Origin: Bacillus sp. EB01
Lineage (GTDB): Bacteria > Bacillota > Bacilli > Bacillales > Cytobacillaceae
DNA: 64,000 nucleotides
Direction of reading: 5' to 3'
Assembly (NCBI RefSeq): GCF_000613125.1
Contig: NZ_HG964497.1
Location: forward strand, 2,651,189 to 2,715,188
The notes below the pieces were generated by a model. The model was not told the DNA's origin and ran no database searches. It worked only from the letters and a program-made list of their open reading frames with translations. Numbering within the stretch: the stretch's first letter is position 1; each line of letters begins with the position of its first letter. The position numbers were made by a program, and so were the translations under genes. Positions 53,607 to 63,203 of the stretch are shown piece by piece.

Positions 53607-53634
53607 ACAATAGCACACCTACTCTCATACGCTA
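53607..53634 (+). promoter_or_regulatory. Sigma-K promoter of the CotD-like gene
   Basis: AC (53607) - 17 bp - CATACGCTA (53626-53634), an exact match to the Bacillus sigma-K pattern AC-N17-CATANNNTA. It implies late mother-cell expression. Confidence 0.75.
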
Positions 53635-53672
53635 ATACTGTAACAAAAAACCTAATGAGAGGGGAAATTAGA

Positions 53673-54110
53673 ATGTTTTGTCCAAGACCAACGCAGGTAT
53701 TGCCTGCAATCGTCCATCCTACAAAGTGCTGCTATACTCATTCTTACAATAACGTTCTGCAGCCGCATGTGCATCCAACTCATACGACACATGTAAACCA
53801 TACAAATATCCAGAATGCACATTTCTTCCCGCAGTCACAGTCCTTCCAGAACGTGACATCAATGTCAGACATCGGCCCTCAGCCTGGCCTTCCGCCTGGT
53901 CCTTCCGTTGCTGGTGCTTATGCTCCCGGACCTGGAATGGCTCCAGGAATGGCTCCTGGCATGATGCCTGGTATGATGGGACCTGGTATGATGGGACCTG
54001 GCACTGGCGTAGCCGGTGCTTATCAGCCTGGACCAGGAATGGGACCAGGAACAGGTGTAGCCGGCGCGTATTCCGGCAAGCATATGGGCAAAGGCTGCGG
54101 CTGCCGTTAA
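53673..54110 (+). CDS. CotD-like spore coat protein
   Basis: A 145-aa His/Cys/Pro-rich protein. The N-terminus RPTQVLPAIVHPTKCCYTHSY followed by HPTHTTHVNHTN and FFPQS is the CotD signature. The C-terminal half is a Pro-Gly-Met low-complexity region (GPGMAPGMAPGMMPG, repeated PGTGVAGAY), ending in KGCGCR. ATG 53673 is chosen behind GAGAGGGG. A sigma-K promoter lies upstream, so it should be an inner-coat component made in the mother cell. Confidence 0.9.
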   Translation: MFCPRPTQVLPAIVHPTKCCYTHSYNNVLQPHVHPTHTTHVNHTNIQNAHFFPQSQSFQNVTSMSDIGPQPGLPPGPSVAGAYAPGPGMAPGMAPGMMPGMMGPGMMGPGTGVAGAYQPGPGMGPGTGVAGAYSGKHMGKGCGCR

Positions 54111-54124
54111 GGCTTGCTTTAGCA

Positions 54125-54157
54125 CGGGGCAGGGAAATCCTGCCCCTTTTGCTTTTT
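54125..54157 (+). terminator. Terminator of the CotD-like gene
   Basis: GGGGCAGG / CCTGCCCC stem with a T-rich tail. Confidence 0.9.
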
Positions 54158-54266
54158 AGTATTTGTACTTCATACATGTACACTCTTCCTCATTTTTTGA
54201 CCTAGAGTTTTTCCGGTTTAATCTTACTTTCAAGCGGGAATACGGGGAAAAAGAAGGAGACATTAT

Positions 54267-54509
54267 ATGAAATTTTCCATATATAAAGCCAAGCAGAAAC
54301 ACACTTCTTCTATCAGCTTGTTTGGAACAATCGAGGCCTCATCTATAGAAGTTGCTTCAGACCTTCTTTTTAAAAAACTGCGGAGCCACTCTCACCCAAA
54401 AGACGGGGATATCTTCCTGATTGTCCAGGATAACGGGAAACCTCTTCCAGATAACCTTGTAAAAGATGGCACCCGTTTCAGGCTCCTCCATTATCGCGAA
54501 ATTGACTAG
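54267..54509 (+). CDS. Small protein of unknown function
   Basis: An 80-aa soluble protein starting at ATG 54267 after AAGAAGGAG and ending before a good terminator, so it is very likely real. It reads as alternating strands and helices (FSIYKAKQKHTSSISLFGTIEA, VASDLLFKKLRSHSHPKDGDIFLIVQDNG). No family is recognised. Confidence 0.62.
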   Translation: MKFSIYKAKQKHTSSISLFGTIEASSIEVASDLLFKKLRSHSHPKDGDIFLIVQDNGKPLPDNLVKDGTRFRLLHYREID

Positions 54510-54550
54510 AATCCCATCCAGAAGGGTTATGGATGGGATTTTAAATTTTT
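54510..54550 (+). terminator. Terminator of the 80-aa gene
   Basis: AATCCCATCC / GGATGGGATT perfect 10-bp stem with a T-rich tail. Confidence 0.88.
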
Positions 54551-54565
54551 ATTGCTAATTTTTTC

Positions 54566-54601
54566 AAAAAAATTGCCCCTGGCCGTTTTCGGACAGAGGC
54601 T
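54566..54601 (-). terminator. Terminator of the fdh operon
   Basis: GCCTCTGTCC / GGCCAGGGGC stem followed by a seven-T run on the minus strand. Confidence 0.75.
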
Positions 54602-54608
54602 GATTTGA

Positions 54609-54880
54609 TTAGGAAATAATACGTTCCGGGTGGGTATACACATTCATGGAGCCATTTCTTATAAATCCGATGGTGGTAATGCCAAGCTGTTCAGCAAGCT
54701 TTAGTGCAAGTTCTGTAGGCGCGGATTTAGAAAGCACAATAGGCTGCACACCATCGTGACAAATTCTTGGCCATTGACCTTAATGGTGACGGTGTATTCG
54801 GTAACAATTGTATCCTCAAGGATCATGGGCCCGTCTTCACTGAACCGGATGATTTCCCGCTTGACCTCGACTGGTTCCAT
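54609..54880 (-). pseudogene. fdhD: fdhD remnant with a large internal deletion
   Basis: The minus strand reads MEPVEVKREIIRFSEDG, EDTIVTEYTVTVKVNGQEFVTMVCS (an FdhD N-terminus), then jumps in a different frame to PIVLSKSAPTELALKLAEQL and NGSMNVYTHPERIIS plus a stop (an FdhD C-terminus). FdhD transfers sulfur to the molybdenum cofactor of formate dehydrogenase. About 175 central residues, including the catalytic cysteines, are missing. The junction lies in GGTGTGCAGCC near 54744-54752. It sits behind fdhA and DUF1641. Confidence 0.8.
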
Positions 54881-54978
54881 TACGGCCTCCCCCTTGTTTT
54901 TTAAAAAACTGTTTTAAGTTTTAATAAGGACTGTTGGTTCTGCAGCAAATCTAGTAGATATATCGCTGCCTGCATCTA

Positions 54979-55518
54979 TCAGCCTTTGTTTGCCATCGAA
55001 TGTAATTCCTGTTCCTCCGGAAGCTGAGTGTTTCGTTCAAGCTTTGTGGTATCTTCACCCATCCCCTTCAGGAACTCGAACAATAGGGAGACAGCGTTGT
55101 TGACTTCAGGATCCTTCAGTGACCGGACAATGTCGAAATAGCCGATTTCTTCCTGGTTGTCCCGATTGGCAGCAACACGGGCAATTCCGGAATTCAGTTT
55201 TAGAAGAAGAGGTTCGAGCTGCTTAACGTTTAATGTACCAAGCACTCCCACCATCAGCAGGAGGTTTTTCAACGTGTTCGTCGCCTCCGGCTTGTCTGCT
55301 GACTTAACAAAAATATTTAAAACTTTATCACCCTGTCCAAAGAGGGCGGAGGCGAGGCTAAGGACACCTCGCTCCTTCATATGGCCAAGTACCTGAAGGG
55401 TTTCGAGAATGGCATCCTTATTTGTTAATAGAGCATCCTCGACTTCCCTTAGATCTTGCTGACGCTTTTGCTCTTCAGTAAGTTCAATTCGCTCAATTTT
55501 CGTAATTGGCTTAGCCAT
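54979..55518 (-). CDS. DUF1641 formate dehydrogenase-associated protein
   Basis: A 179-aa mostly helical protein of the DUF1641 family (B. subtilis YjgD type). [43 protein letters not shown] (about 36-78) is the conserved core. ATG 55518 follows GAAAGGGGCAG and overlaps the formate dehydrogenase stop by 8 bp. Family members accompany cytoplasmic formate dehydrogenases; their function is not established. Confidence 0.87.
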   Translation of the reverse strand: MAKPITKIERIELTEEQKRQQDLREVEDALLTNKDAILETLQVLGHMKERGVLSLASALFGQGDKVLNIFVKSADKPEATNTLKNLLLMVGVLGTLNVKQLEPLLLKLNSGIARVAANRDNQEEIGYFDIVRSLKDPEVNNAVSLLFEFLKGMGEDTTKLERNTQLPEEQELHSMANKG

Positions 55519-58468
55519 GGTGTCTCTGCCCCTTTCTAAAGGCATCGCCTGGGAAGACGTAATCTGGGCGTGCCCATTTTTTCTGGACTTGAACTCCGAT
55601 TTGCGGCTGTGGGCTTCCATTTCGATGATTTATAGACGGCAACGGATTACTTCCTCCCGTTTGCAGGATTTCAAGTTTCGCCATTGTTTCTTTATAGGCA
55701 GGTGTATCCGTTACATAGTCTGCATGGCTGCTAGTCAAAAGGTTAATAGCTGCATCGCCCGTATCATTCATTGGCAGATAAACCTCTTTCCCCTTTACTC
55801 TGTCGGTAATGACACATTTGACTTTGACATTTCCATATGGTGAGGTAAGCCTGACCAATGTTCCGTCCTGAATGCCTCTTTCCTCGGCAAGCTCTGGAGA
55901 TACCTCCAGGAAAACGCTAGGGGTTTTAGACGTAATGCCCTTTGACCTGTACGTGAGGTTTCCTTCATGGAAGTGCTCCAACAAGCGTCCGTTATTGACA
56001 TGGATGTCATATTCCTCTCCGAATTCAATTGGCACTGACCATTTCACCGGGAAAAGCCTTGCTCTTCCATCAGGGAATGGGAATGATTCTGTATAAAGGA
56101 GAGGCGTATCTGTTCCATCCGGAGCAACGGGCCATTGAAGACTTTTGTATCCTTCAAGTCTTTCATACGTAACTCCAGCGTAAAGTGGAGTTAACATTGC
56201 AATCTCATTCATAATTTCAGACGGATGAGTGTAATTCCAGTTTGCCCCAAGGCGGTTTGCAACTAGCTGTATTATCTCCCAGTCAGGCTTGGATTCTCCC
56301 AGCGGTTCAAGTACTTTGTATAGGCGCTGTATCCGGCGTTCAGTATTGGTAAATGTACCTTCCTTTTCAAAACTAGGGCTTGCCGGGAGCACAACATCCG
56401 CAAATTGGGCTGTCCTGCTGAAGAAAACATCTTGGACAACGAAGAAGTCGAGCTTTTCAAAAGCTGCATGAACGTGGTTGATATTAGAGTCTACCAGTCC
56501 CATTTCTTCACCTTTAATGTACATGGCTTTTACTTCACCATGGTGGATTGCTTCAATCATGTCATGGTTATTGATACCTGCGTTTGGATTAAGTTTAACT
56601 CCCCAGGCTTTTTCAAACTTTGCACGGACATGTTGATCGTCTACCTGCTGATAGCCAGGGTAAACGTTTGGAGCGGCTCCCATATCGCCTGCGCCCTGTA
56701 CATTATTATGGCCGCGGAGAGGATAAGCGCCGGCACCTGGTTTCATATAATTGCCTGTCACTAGCAGAAGGTTGGAAATGGCAGTACTAGTATCACTTCC
56801 GCCAACATGCTGGGTAACACCCATAGCCCAGAGGATGCAAGCTGTTTTTGCCTCAGCAAACATTCCAGCAACTTGAATTAACGTTTCCTTTGGAACTCCG
56901 GTTACTTCTTCAGCATAGCCGAGGGTATAAGGCTTTAAGCTTTCGTAAAATTCCTGGACATTATTGACGTGATTTTTCAAAAACTCCTCGTCTGCCCAGT
57001 CCATATCAAAAATATATTTAGTTACCGCCGACAGCCATACAAGGTCTGTTCCGGCTTTTGGCCTAAAAAAAAGATCTGCCCTGTCAGCCATTTCATGTTT
57101 ACGAAGATCGGCAACTATCAATTTCTGGCCCTTCAGTTTGTGGGCACGCTTTACTCTTGTCGAAAGTACAGGATGTGCCTCGGATGTATTTGACCCCACG
57201 ATAAGAACCAGCTCAGACATGCCTATATCAGTAATGGAGCCTGCATCACCGCCATATCCGACTGTTCTGAATAATCCTGCTGTTGCAGGAGTTTGGCAAT
57301 AACGCGAACAGTTATCAACGTTATTGGTACCAATAACTTGCCTTGCAAGCTTTTGCATAACGTATGATTCTTCATTCGTACACTTAGATGAAGTAATGAA
57401 TCCCATACTATCAGGTCCAAATTCATTCCTGATTTCAGTGAATTTCTTTGCTATCAAATTAAGAGCCTCGTCCCACTCTGCCTCGCGGAACGTTTCTCCT
57501 TCCCGGATTAATGGCTTTGTCAGGCGATCCTCGCTATTGACGAAATCCCAGCCGAATTTCCCTTTCACACACGTCGAGATTCCATTTGCCGGTGCTTCAA
57601 CCTGCGGCTCAACCTTGAGGATTTTGCGGTCCTTCGTCCATACATCAAAGCTGCAGCCAACTCCGCAATATGTACAGACAGTTTTTGTCTTTTTAATACG
57701 TTCATCACGCATTACCGATTCCATATCGGAAATGGCCAGGATAGAACCATATCCTGTTTCAACACCTTTGGTTATTTCTATCATCGGCCTGAGCGTTTGC
57801 TTGGCAATTCCGGTCAGGAACCCCGCCTCGCCAACCATTCCTTTTTCCATCATTGCATTACAAGGGCAGACCGTCGAACAATGGCCGCAGGAAACGCATG
57901 AGGATTCGTTAATTGGCACATCATTATCCCATATGACGCGAGGGCGGTCGCGATCCCAGGCAATTCTCAGCGTCTCTGTGACTTGGACATCCTGGCATGC
58001 TTCAACACATCGTCCGCACAGAATGCACTGGTCAGGATCATAGCGGTAAAAGGGATGGGAATTATCCTCTTCATACGGTTTTTGGTCCAACCGAATACTC
58101 TGATGGTTAATTTTCATTTCTTTTACAGTATTATGGATTTCACACCCGCCGTTGTTATAGTCACAAACCGTACAATACAACTCATGATTAGAAAGAATAT
58201 TGTCCATCGCCATTGTCTGGGCCTTTTTTACATCCGGGGCTACCGTATTGATGACATCACCCTTATTTATAGGTGTGGAACATGAACGGACCAATTCACC
58301 GTTTACTTCGACAATACACGTATCACATGTCTCAATTGCACCCAGGCTCGGATGGTAACATACTTGCGGGATGTCTATTGAACTGGTATTCAAAAAGTCC
58401 AGCACCGACTGCCCACCTTCAGCCTCAGCACTTACCCCGTTTATGTTCACTCTTATCTTTTCTTGCAA
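55511..58468 (-). CDS. Formate dehydrogenase alpha subunit (FdhA/YjgC-like)
   Basis: A 985-aa molybdopterin oxidoreductase. N-terminal 2Fe-2S domain (CYHPSLG, CDTC), ferredoxin 4Fe-4S motifs [11 protein letters not shown] and [11 protein letters not shown], a further cluster site CTYCGVGC, then the bis-MGD domain. The active-site Cys is in [11 protein letters not shown]: Gln follows it where E. coli FdhF has His. TTG 58468 is chosen behind GGGTGGG; an ATG at 58489 has no ribosome binding site. It oxidises formate to CO2, probably passing electrons to NAD or a quinone partner. The neighbouring fdhD is defective. Confidence 0.93.
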   Translation of the reverse strand: MQEKIRVNINGVSAEAEGGQSVLDFLNTSSIDIPQVCYHPSLGAIETCDTCIVEVNGELVRSCSTPINKGDVINTVAPDVKKAQTMAMDNILSNHELYCTVCDYNNGGCEIHNTVKEMKINHQSIRLDQKPYEEDNSHPFYRYDPDQCILCGRCVEACQDVQVTETLRIAWDRDRPRVIWDNDVPINESSCVSCGHCSTVCPCNAMMEKGMVGEAGFLTGIAKQTLRPMIEITKGVETGYGSILAISDMESVMRDERIKKTKTVCTYCGVGCSFDVWTKDRKILKVEPQVEAPANGISTCVKGKFGWDFVNSEDRLTKPLIREGETFREAEWDEALNLIAKKFTEIRNEFGPDSMGFITSSKCTNEESYVMQKLARQVIGTNNVDNCSRYCQTPATAGLFRTVGYGGDAGSITDIGMSELVLIVGSNTSEAHPVLSTRVKRAHKLKGQKLIVADLRKHEMADRADLFFRPKAGTDLVWLSAVTKYIFDMDWADEEFLKNHVNNVQEFYESLKPYTLGYAEEVTGVPKETLIQVAGMFAEAKTACILWAMGVTQHVGGSDTSTAISNLLLVTGNYMKPGAGAYPLRGHNNVQGAGDMGAAPNVYPGYQQVDDQHVRAKFEKAWGVKLNPNAGINNHDMIEAIHHGEVKAMYIKGEEMGLVDSNINHVHAAFEKLDFFVVQDVFFSRTAQFADVVLPASPSFEKEGTFTNTERRIQRLYKVLEPLGESKPDWEIIQLVANRLGANWNYTHPSEIMNEIAMLTPLYAGVTYERLEGYKSLQWPVAPDGTDTPLLYTESFPFPDGRARLFPVKWSVPIEFGEEYDIHVNNGRLLEHFHEGNLTYRSKGITSKTPSVFLEVSPELAEERGIQDGTLVRLTSPYGNVKVKCVITDRVKGKEVYLPMNDTGDAAINLLTSSHADYVTDTPAYKETMAKLEILQTGGSNPLPSINHRNGSPQPQIGVQVQKKWARPDYVFPGDAFRKGQRHHG

Positions 58469-58489
58469 GCCAATCCCACCCTTTCCCAT

Positions 58490-58837
58490 ATGTAAATCAA
58501 CTAATGCATTGTTCAGGCAGCAGGTTCCTCAGTCCTGCTGATTGATAAGGAAACCAATTTGGGTAAATTACTCTCTTTCTACCACTACCCTTTCTGGTTT
58601 AAAACTAAAACAATATGATTTTTAGGTTATGTACTGACCTGGATTAGTTTGGGGTTTGATTTGGATAGATTACTTTCAGTGACCGTACGAGTATGTTAGA
58701 TGGGGATAGAGAAGCTAGATGATTACTATGTGGCCGAAGCGAGTCACTGATTTGGAAACAGCGACCGAACCATTGCCTCATCGTGAAAAAGATATCTGAG
58801 GGGTATATATTAGGGACCATTCAAATCGGATGATGAA
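58490..58837. other. Intergenic region upstream of formate dehydrogenase
   Basis: No gene, riboswitch or Fnr-type palindrome was recognised in this roughly 350-bp stretch; it must carry the fdh promoter. Confidence 0.4.
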
Positions 58838-58873
58838 ATTATAAAGCAGCCTGGCATATTAGACAGGCTGCTT
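58838..58873 (-). terminator. Terminator of the CotF-like gene
   Basis: AAGCAGCCTG / CAGGCTGCTT perfect 10-bp stem with T-rich tail on the minus strand. Confidence 0.9.
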
Positions 58874-58887
58874 GGTAACCTATGTTC

Positions 58888-59382
58888 TTATTGCATACCA
58901 ATCGCTTTCCTTGCCAGAGTCACATCGTTTTGGAGCAGCCTGCCAAGATCGTAGGAAGGATACAAACCTTTAGAATACATATAGTTATAAATCCGCTCAT
59001 GGCCTTTGACAGCTTTTATCATATGGTTTTGGAATGTGCGCCTCAGCTGGGGAGTTGCAACTTCGGTAATGGCAATTCCATAATTCCTGACCAATGTTTT
59101 GGACATTGCGAGGAGGTCGCCAGCATAAAAAGTTGTATCCTCTCTCAAATCATCCTCATCCCGGCCGCCATAACCTGGGGCGGAAGGATAATACTGAAGC
59201 AGCTCAGTCAGGTTTTCTTCAAGGTCACGGATAGTTCGGCGATAAATCTCGCGTAGTTCTGCATCTGCGATCTTTTTTATGCCTATTTTCATTTTCATAA
59301 CTCCAATGGACTGGAAGGCTACAAGTTCGTGCATCTCAAGTGTTTCATGCCAGGCAAGTGTCCTGCGTTCTTCTTCATTCAT
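58888..59382 (-). CDS. CotF-family spore coat protein
   Basis: A 164-aa protein of the CotF/YhcQ-like family, a helical bundle related to ferritin-like folds. WHETLEMHELVAFQSIGVMKMKIGIKKI (about 10-37) and FYAGDLLAMSKTLVRNYGIAITEVATPQLR (about 85-114) are characteristic. GGAGG precedes the ATG. A near-consensus sigma-K promoter lies 33-60 bp upstream, indicating mother-cell expression. Confidence 0.87.
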   Translation of the reverse strand: MNEEERRTLAWHETLEMHELVAFQSIGVMKMKIGIKKIADAELREIYRRTIRDLEENLTELLQYYPSAPGYGGRDEDDLREDTTFYAGDLLAMSKTLVRNYGIAITEVATPQLRRTFQNHMIKAVKGHERIYNYMYSKGLYPSYDLGRLLQNDVTLARKAIGMQ

Positions 59383-59414
59383 CTCTCATACCTCCGTTTT
59401 CTAAAACATCACTT

Positions 59415-59442
59415 TACGATATTCCAGAGGCAGGAGATTGGT
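59415..59442 (-). promoter_or_regulatory. Probable sigma-K promoter of the CotF-like gene
   Basis: On the minus strand AC (59442-59441), 17 bp, then AATATCGTA (59423-59415); one mismatch from AC-N17-CATANNNTA. Confidence 0.55.
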
Positions 59443-59475
59443 TAAATGTCCCAATCATTTTTTCGGAGCGATTTA

Positions 59476-60639
59476 TTAACCTAGCGCTTGTTCGAGGTCT
59501 TCAATGATCCTCTCGCAGCTTCCCAGGCCAACCGCCAAACGAATCGTGCCTGGATTAATCCGCTCATTAACTAGCTGTTGTTCATTTTGCCCGGTATTGG
59601 GAGAGAGAGCCAGGCTTTCAAATGATCCCCAGGATACACCGATTTTAACATTCTTAAAATTGTCCAGGACGCGTTTTACCCCTTGATAGCCTCCCTCCAC
59701 CTCAAAGCCCATCAGTCCGCTATACCCGGTAAAATATTTTTCTCCACGTTTATATTCCGGATGGGAAGACAGCCCCGGATAATGGACAGTCTGGACTTTT
59801 GGGTGCTGTTCAAGATAGGCTGCTACTTTCATTGCATTTTTTTGATGTTCCAACATCCTGTATGGAAAAGATCGTAATCCCCTTAGCAGCAAGGTTGCTT
59901 CATACGGCGATAATGTACTACCAAGCAGGAGAAATTCTTTTTGAAAAAGAGTATCGATAATGCTTTTGCTAGCAATGGCAGCACCGCCTATTAGATCGCT
60001 GTGACCACCGAGATATTTGGAGAGCGAATGGACAACAATATCGACACCGTGTAAAAGAGGTTTTTGAAATAGCGGAGTAGCCCATGTATTATCAATGATG
60101 GTCCGAATGCCACGGGCCCTCGCCAGTGAGGTAATGCCATTTAGGTCCGCAATTCGGAAAGTCATATAGGATGGACTCTCCATAAATATAACCGTTGTAT
60201 TGGGCTGGATATAGGCTTCTATCGAATCTGCGTCGGTTTCATAGCAGACTGAGTAACTAATCCCGAATTTAGCCAAATATTTTATTAGGTCCATTGACGA
60301 GAAATACAAATTACTTACACAAAGAATATGGTCACCGCTTTTGACAGAATGAAGGAGTGCGGCACTAATTGCGGCCATCCCCGAAGAAAAACAGCGACAC
60401 TTTTCTCCTCTCTCGAGAGCTGCCATCTTAAGTTCGGCAGTTTCGACAGTAGGGTTCGTACCTCTTGTATACACATAGTTGCCCTGCTCATTCAGAACGG
60501 CTTCTGAAAGTTTATCCGTAGTATCATAAACAAATAAAGTGCCTCCAAAAGTGGGGGGCACAACAGCCCCGCCAAATTCCTTGCGTCTATCCCCCAATTC
60601 CAGACAGATTTCCAAATCGCGGGTCCATTGCTCATCCAT
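59476..60639 (-). CDS. Cys/Met-metabolism PLP enzyme (cystathionine synthase/lyase-like)
   Basis: A 387-aa fold-type I PLP enzyme. YTRGTNPTVETAE (about 56-68), SGMAAISAALL, FMESPSYMTFRIADL, DNTWATPLFQKPL and the PLP-lysine motif SLSKYLGGHSDLIGGA (about 189-204) are diagnostic of trans-sulfuration enzymes; gamma-synthase, lyase or O-acetylhomoserine types cannot be separated. ATG 60639 is behind AAGGATGG; another ATG lies at 60651. The longer upstream frame runs through a mobile-element remnant and is not counted. Confidence 0.85.
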   Translation of the reverse strand: MDEQWTRDLEICLELGDRRKEFGGAVVPPTFGGTLFVYDTTDKLSEAVLNEQGNYVYTRGTNPTVETAELKMAALERGEKCRCFSSGMAAISAALLHSVKSGDHILCVSNLYFSSMDLIKYLAKFGISYSVCYETDADSIEAYIQPNTTVIFMESPSYMTFRIADLNGITSLARARGIRTIIDNTWATPLFQKPLLHGVDIVVHSLSKYLGGHSDLIGGAAIASKSIIDTLFQKEFLLLGSTLSPYEATLLLRGLRSFPYRMLEHQKNAMKVAAYLEQHPKVQTVHYPGLSSHPEYKRGEKYFTGYSGLMGFEVEGGYQGVKRVLDNFKNVKIGVSWGSFESLALSPNTGQNEQQLVNERINPGTIRLAVGLGSCERIIEDLEQALG

Positions 60640-60678
60640 AATCCAATCCATCCTTATCCAATTTTCATTAGCTTTTGC

Positions 60679-60745
60679 ATAAAGTGAAACTTCAATCAGT
60701 GGATGGTTTTTCCACCGATTATAAGTTGAACCAATCGGACCTTTA
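60679..60745 (-). mobile_element. Partial copy of the 148-bp insertion element
   Basis: On the minus strand TAAAGGTCCGATTGGTTCAACT is followed by a GGTGGA / TCCACT(G) hairpin and GAAGTTTCACTTTAT, matching the same series of blocks at 36761-36908. The other half is missing. It forms the leader just upstream of the PLP-enzyme gene. Confidence 0.6.
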
Positions 60746-60769
60746 GGGAAGTAGAAGAAAAATAGAAAA

Positions 60770-60807
60770 AACGGCAAAAAAACAGGCTCCCCAGAGGGAG
60801 CCTGTTT
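60770..60807 (-). terminator. Terminator of the cold-shock gene
   Basis: AAACAGGCTCCC / GGGAGCCTGTTT perfect stem and T-run on the minus strand. Confidence 0.92.
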
Positions 60808-60825
60808 GTATGGAGCAAAAACTAA

Positions 60826-61026
60826 TTAGTTTTTGCGAACGTTTGCTGCTTGAGGTCCGCGAGCGCCTTGCTCAACGTCAAAAGTTACTTCTTGGCCTTC
60901 TTCAAGAGTTTTGAAGCCTTCGCCTTGGATAGCTGAGAAGTGAACGAATACATCGTCTCCGCCTTCGCGTTCGATGAAACCGAAGCCCTTTTCTGCATTA
61001 AACCATTTAACTTTACCGTTTTCCAT
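60826..61026 (-). CDS. Cold-shock protein (CspB/CspD type)
   Basis: A 66-aa single CSD protein. RNP1 KGFGFIER (about 13-20) and RNP2 DVFVHFSAI (about 25-33) are intact, and the C-terminus [10 protein letters not shown] is typical. It binds single-stranded RNA/DNA as an RNA chaperone. ATG 61026 follows GAGGAGG; the reading frame upstream lacks a start with a ribosome binding site and is probably the long untranslated leader usual for csp mRNAs. Confidence 0.95.
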   Translation of the reverse strand: MENGKVKWFNAEKGFGFIEREGGDDVFVHFSAIQGEGFKTLEEGQEVTFDVEQGARGPQAANVRKN

Positions 61027-61158
61027 GTTTGTTGCCTCCTCGTGTGGTTCGCACACAATTGTATTACTATTCTTGCTCAAACGTATCCAGGCGATGTCGC
61101 ATGTTACCGAACAAAAATAATTCTTGATAAGAATAACATGGATAAATAAAAAAGGCAA

Positions 61159-61970
61159 GTCTTGGGGGTAAAAGAATTCATCCTAATTTTGCCATAATCG
61201 AAAAAAAGCTTGTCCCTTAAATGTTTAAGACGTTAAAAATTCTTTCCTTCATCACGTGTCTGACATTCTTACACCCAGTTTAGTCCAAATGTATCTTCTT
61301 CATGATAACAGTCGAGGAAAAACGGTGCCCAAGACTTGCTGCCGTAGTAGTCTGATTCTTCCCGGTATAGAAGCCTGCCCTAATACAGTTTCAACGAAGC
61401 TCGGGATTTTAATGTAATTAACTTCATGTTAATGCTGCTTAATTATGATATCTTTCTTACCAATTGCACGATAACCTCCTGTATAATATATAGGGACTTC
61501 CAGGGATCTGTTCAACCACAGCGGGATACATTGAAACTTTTATTAAATTTCCTGCCCCAAAAAGTACCTCTGCACACAAAATAAGGTACACTAATTAAGT
61601 GGCATCCTTACACTAATTTTTTTTACCTGAAGCCTTAGGGAAAAATATATTCATCCTCGGGCATTCTGGAACCAAATGTGTTTCATAGCCTTAGGGGTCG
61701 GTTTAAAGCTAGATTGCGAGAGTCTAAGAGAAGTCGTTTTTTGACTTCACCTGAAGGTATGGCAGGCCTCGAGCAATTGAAAACTGCTTGTCCCTGCAAG
61801 GATTTACTCTTGGATTTTCTCTTAGTCATATGGAATTCAACAGAGCTGTTTAATATTGCCTTTTTTTAATAACACTTGAAAACAAAAATGCTAAAGATAT
61901 TTTTACATATCCTTAGTGAATAAAATCTGTTAGCTGCCTTACGAAATATTAGAGTAATCGGAGAATGTAA
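61159..61970. other. Long intergenic region without a supported gene
   Basis: About 800 bp. The only recognisable structure is AGAAGTCGTTTTTTGACTTCA with CTGAAGG and CCTCGAG after it (about 61727-61775), matching part of the GTTGATT-family repeat at 30766-31082. No promoter or RNA family could be assigned confidently. Confidence 0.45.
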
Positions 61971-63134
61971 ATGGATAAATCACAACGAAGTTACTTTGAT
62001 GTCACTTTAGTGTTCATCATATTCCTATTTATGATTATAAGCTGTATTTCTATATACAGTGCACAAAAGTATTCACCCTATGATGTCAACTTTGCACTCA
62101 GGCAGGTTGTCTGGTTTTTTGTAGCAATAGGCTTTTCATCCTTTGTCTACCTGTTTGATTTTGAACAGATTAAGAGGATTTCACCTTATATTTACGGGTT
62201 TGGCGTTTTGCTCCTGCTCGTGCTGTTTCTTGCTCCGGAATCCATTGCTCCAGAGACGAAGGGCGCCAAAGCATGGTTTGAGATTCCTGGCTTTGGATCA
62301 CTGCAGCCTTCCGAATTTATGAAGGTATTTCTGATCATTTTCCTGGCCAGGGTTATTGTGAACCATAATGAAGTCCACTTAAATAGGACGTTGCAAACCG
62401 ACTTTCTTCTGCTTTGTAAAATTGGCCTGACTGCCGCCTTTCCGCTCGGTTTTATCCTTTTACAGCCCGATGCGGGAACTGCTATGGCAATGACTGCAAT
62501 TGTCATAGGGATGACCTTTATTTCGGGGATTAACTGGAGAATTATCGCGACACTTGGATTGATTGCTGCTGCTGTACTCGGAGGGCTTGTGTATATGTAT
62601 ATAACCAACCCGGATTGGTTCCTGAATTTCATGGACCAGTATCAGCTCAACAGGATTCATTCCTGGCTGGAACCATTTGAGGACCGCGGAAATACTTCAT
62701 ACCAGCTGGCAAATTCGATTCTGGCTATCGGCTCCGGGACAATGTACGGCAAAGGCTTTAACTTGGCCCAGGTTAATGTACCAGAAGCTCATTCCGATTT
62801 TATTTTTACGATTATCGGAGAGGAATTTGGATTCTTCGGTGCAAGCATTGTCATATCCTTGTATTTTATGCTGATTTATCGAATTATCGTCATCGCCCTC
62901 CAGAACAAGGGTTATTATGAAAGTCTTATTGCAACTGGCGTCATTTCAGTACTCACTTTTCATATTTTTGAAAATATCGGAATGGTTATCGGACTTGTAC
63001 CAATTACAGGTATCCCACTGCCGCTATTGAGCTACGGCGGAAGTTCTCTTCTTGGAACCATGCTTTCACTGGCGCTTGTCCTGAACATTTCCGCTAAAAC
63101 GAAGAAATACATGTTTGGGGAAAATAGTGACTGA
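61971..63134 (+). CDS. rodA: RodA-like SEDS peptidoglycan polymerase
   Basis: A 387-aa polytopic (about ten TM) SEDS glycosyltransferase. APESIAPETKGAKAWF (about 88-103), QPSEFMKVFLIIFLARV (about 111-127), the MTFISGINWR region and the C-terminal NIGMVIGLVPITGIPLPLLSYGGSSLLGTM (about 338-367) match B. subtilis RodA better than FtsW or SpoVE. It polymerises glycan strands with a class B PBP during elongation. Monocistronic, with a terminator shared with the converging peptide gene. Confidence 0.87.
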   Translation: MDKSQRSYFDVTLVFIIFLFMIISCISIYSAQKYSPYDVNFALRQVVWFFVAIGFSSFVYLFDFEQIKRISPYIYGFGVLLLLVLFLAPESIAPETKGAKAWFEIPGFGSLQPSEFMKVFLIIFLARVIVNHNEVHLNRTLQTDFLLLCKIGLTAAFPLGFILLQPDAGTAMAMTAIVIGMTFISGINWRIIATLGLIAAAVLGGLVYMYITNPDWFLNFMDQYQLNRIHSWLEPFEDRGNTSYQLANSILAIGSGTMYGKGFNLAQVNVPEAHSDFIFTIIGEEFGFFGASIVISLYFMLIYRIIVIALQNKGYYESLIATGVISVLTFHIFENIGMVIGLVPITGIPLPLLSYGGSSLLGTMLSLALVLNISAKTKKYMFGENSD

Positions 63135-63150
63135 TTTTGATTCCATTACA

Positions 63151-63180
63151 AAAGGCGCACTCCTTAATGGATGCGCCTTT
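63151..63180. terminator. Bidirectional terminator between rodA and the peptide gene
   Basis: Perfect AAAGGCGCA / TGCGCCTTT stem, with an A-rich flank before it and TTTCGCTG after it, between convergent genes. Confidence 0.8.
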
Positions 63181-63203
63181 CGCTGTATTCGGTTTTCTAG
63201 AGT

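Noticed and set aside
53719-54183. Long open frames antisense to the CotD-like gene
   Set aside because: Caused by the Pro-Gly-Met low-complexity coding sequence; the plus strand has the sigma-K promoter, ribosome binding site and coat-protein signature.
60640-60777. N-terminal extension of the PLP enzyme (MPFFLFFFYFPKG...)
   Set aside because: The extension is translated from the mobile-element remnant and a T-rich leader; family alignment starts at the downstream ATG.
61026-61158. 44-residue extension of the cold-shock protein
   Set aside because: Csp proteins of this family start at MENGKVKWF; the upstream sequence has the features of an untranslated leader and the GAGGAGG site serves the internal ATG.
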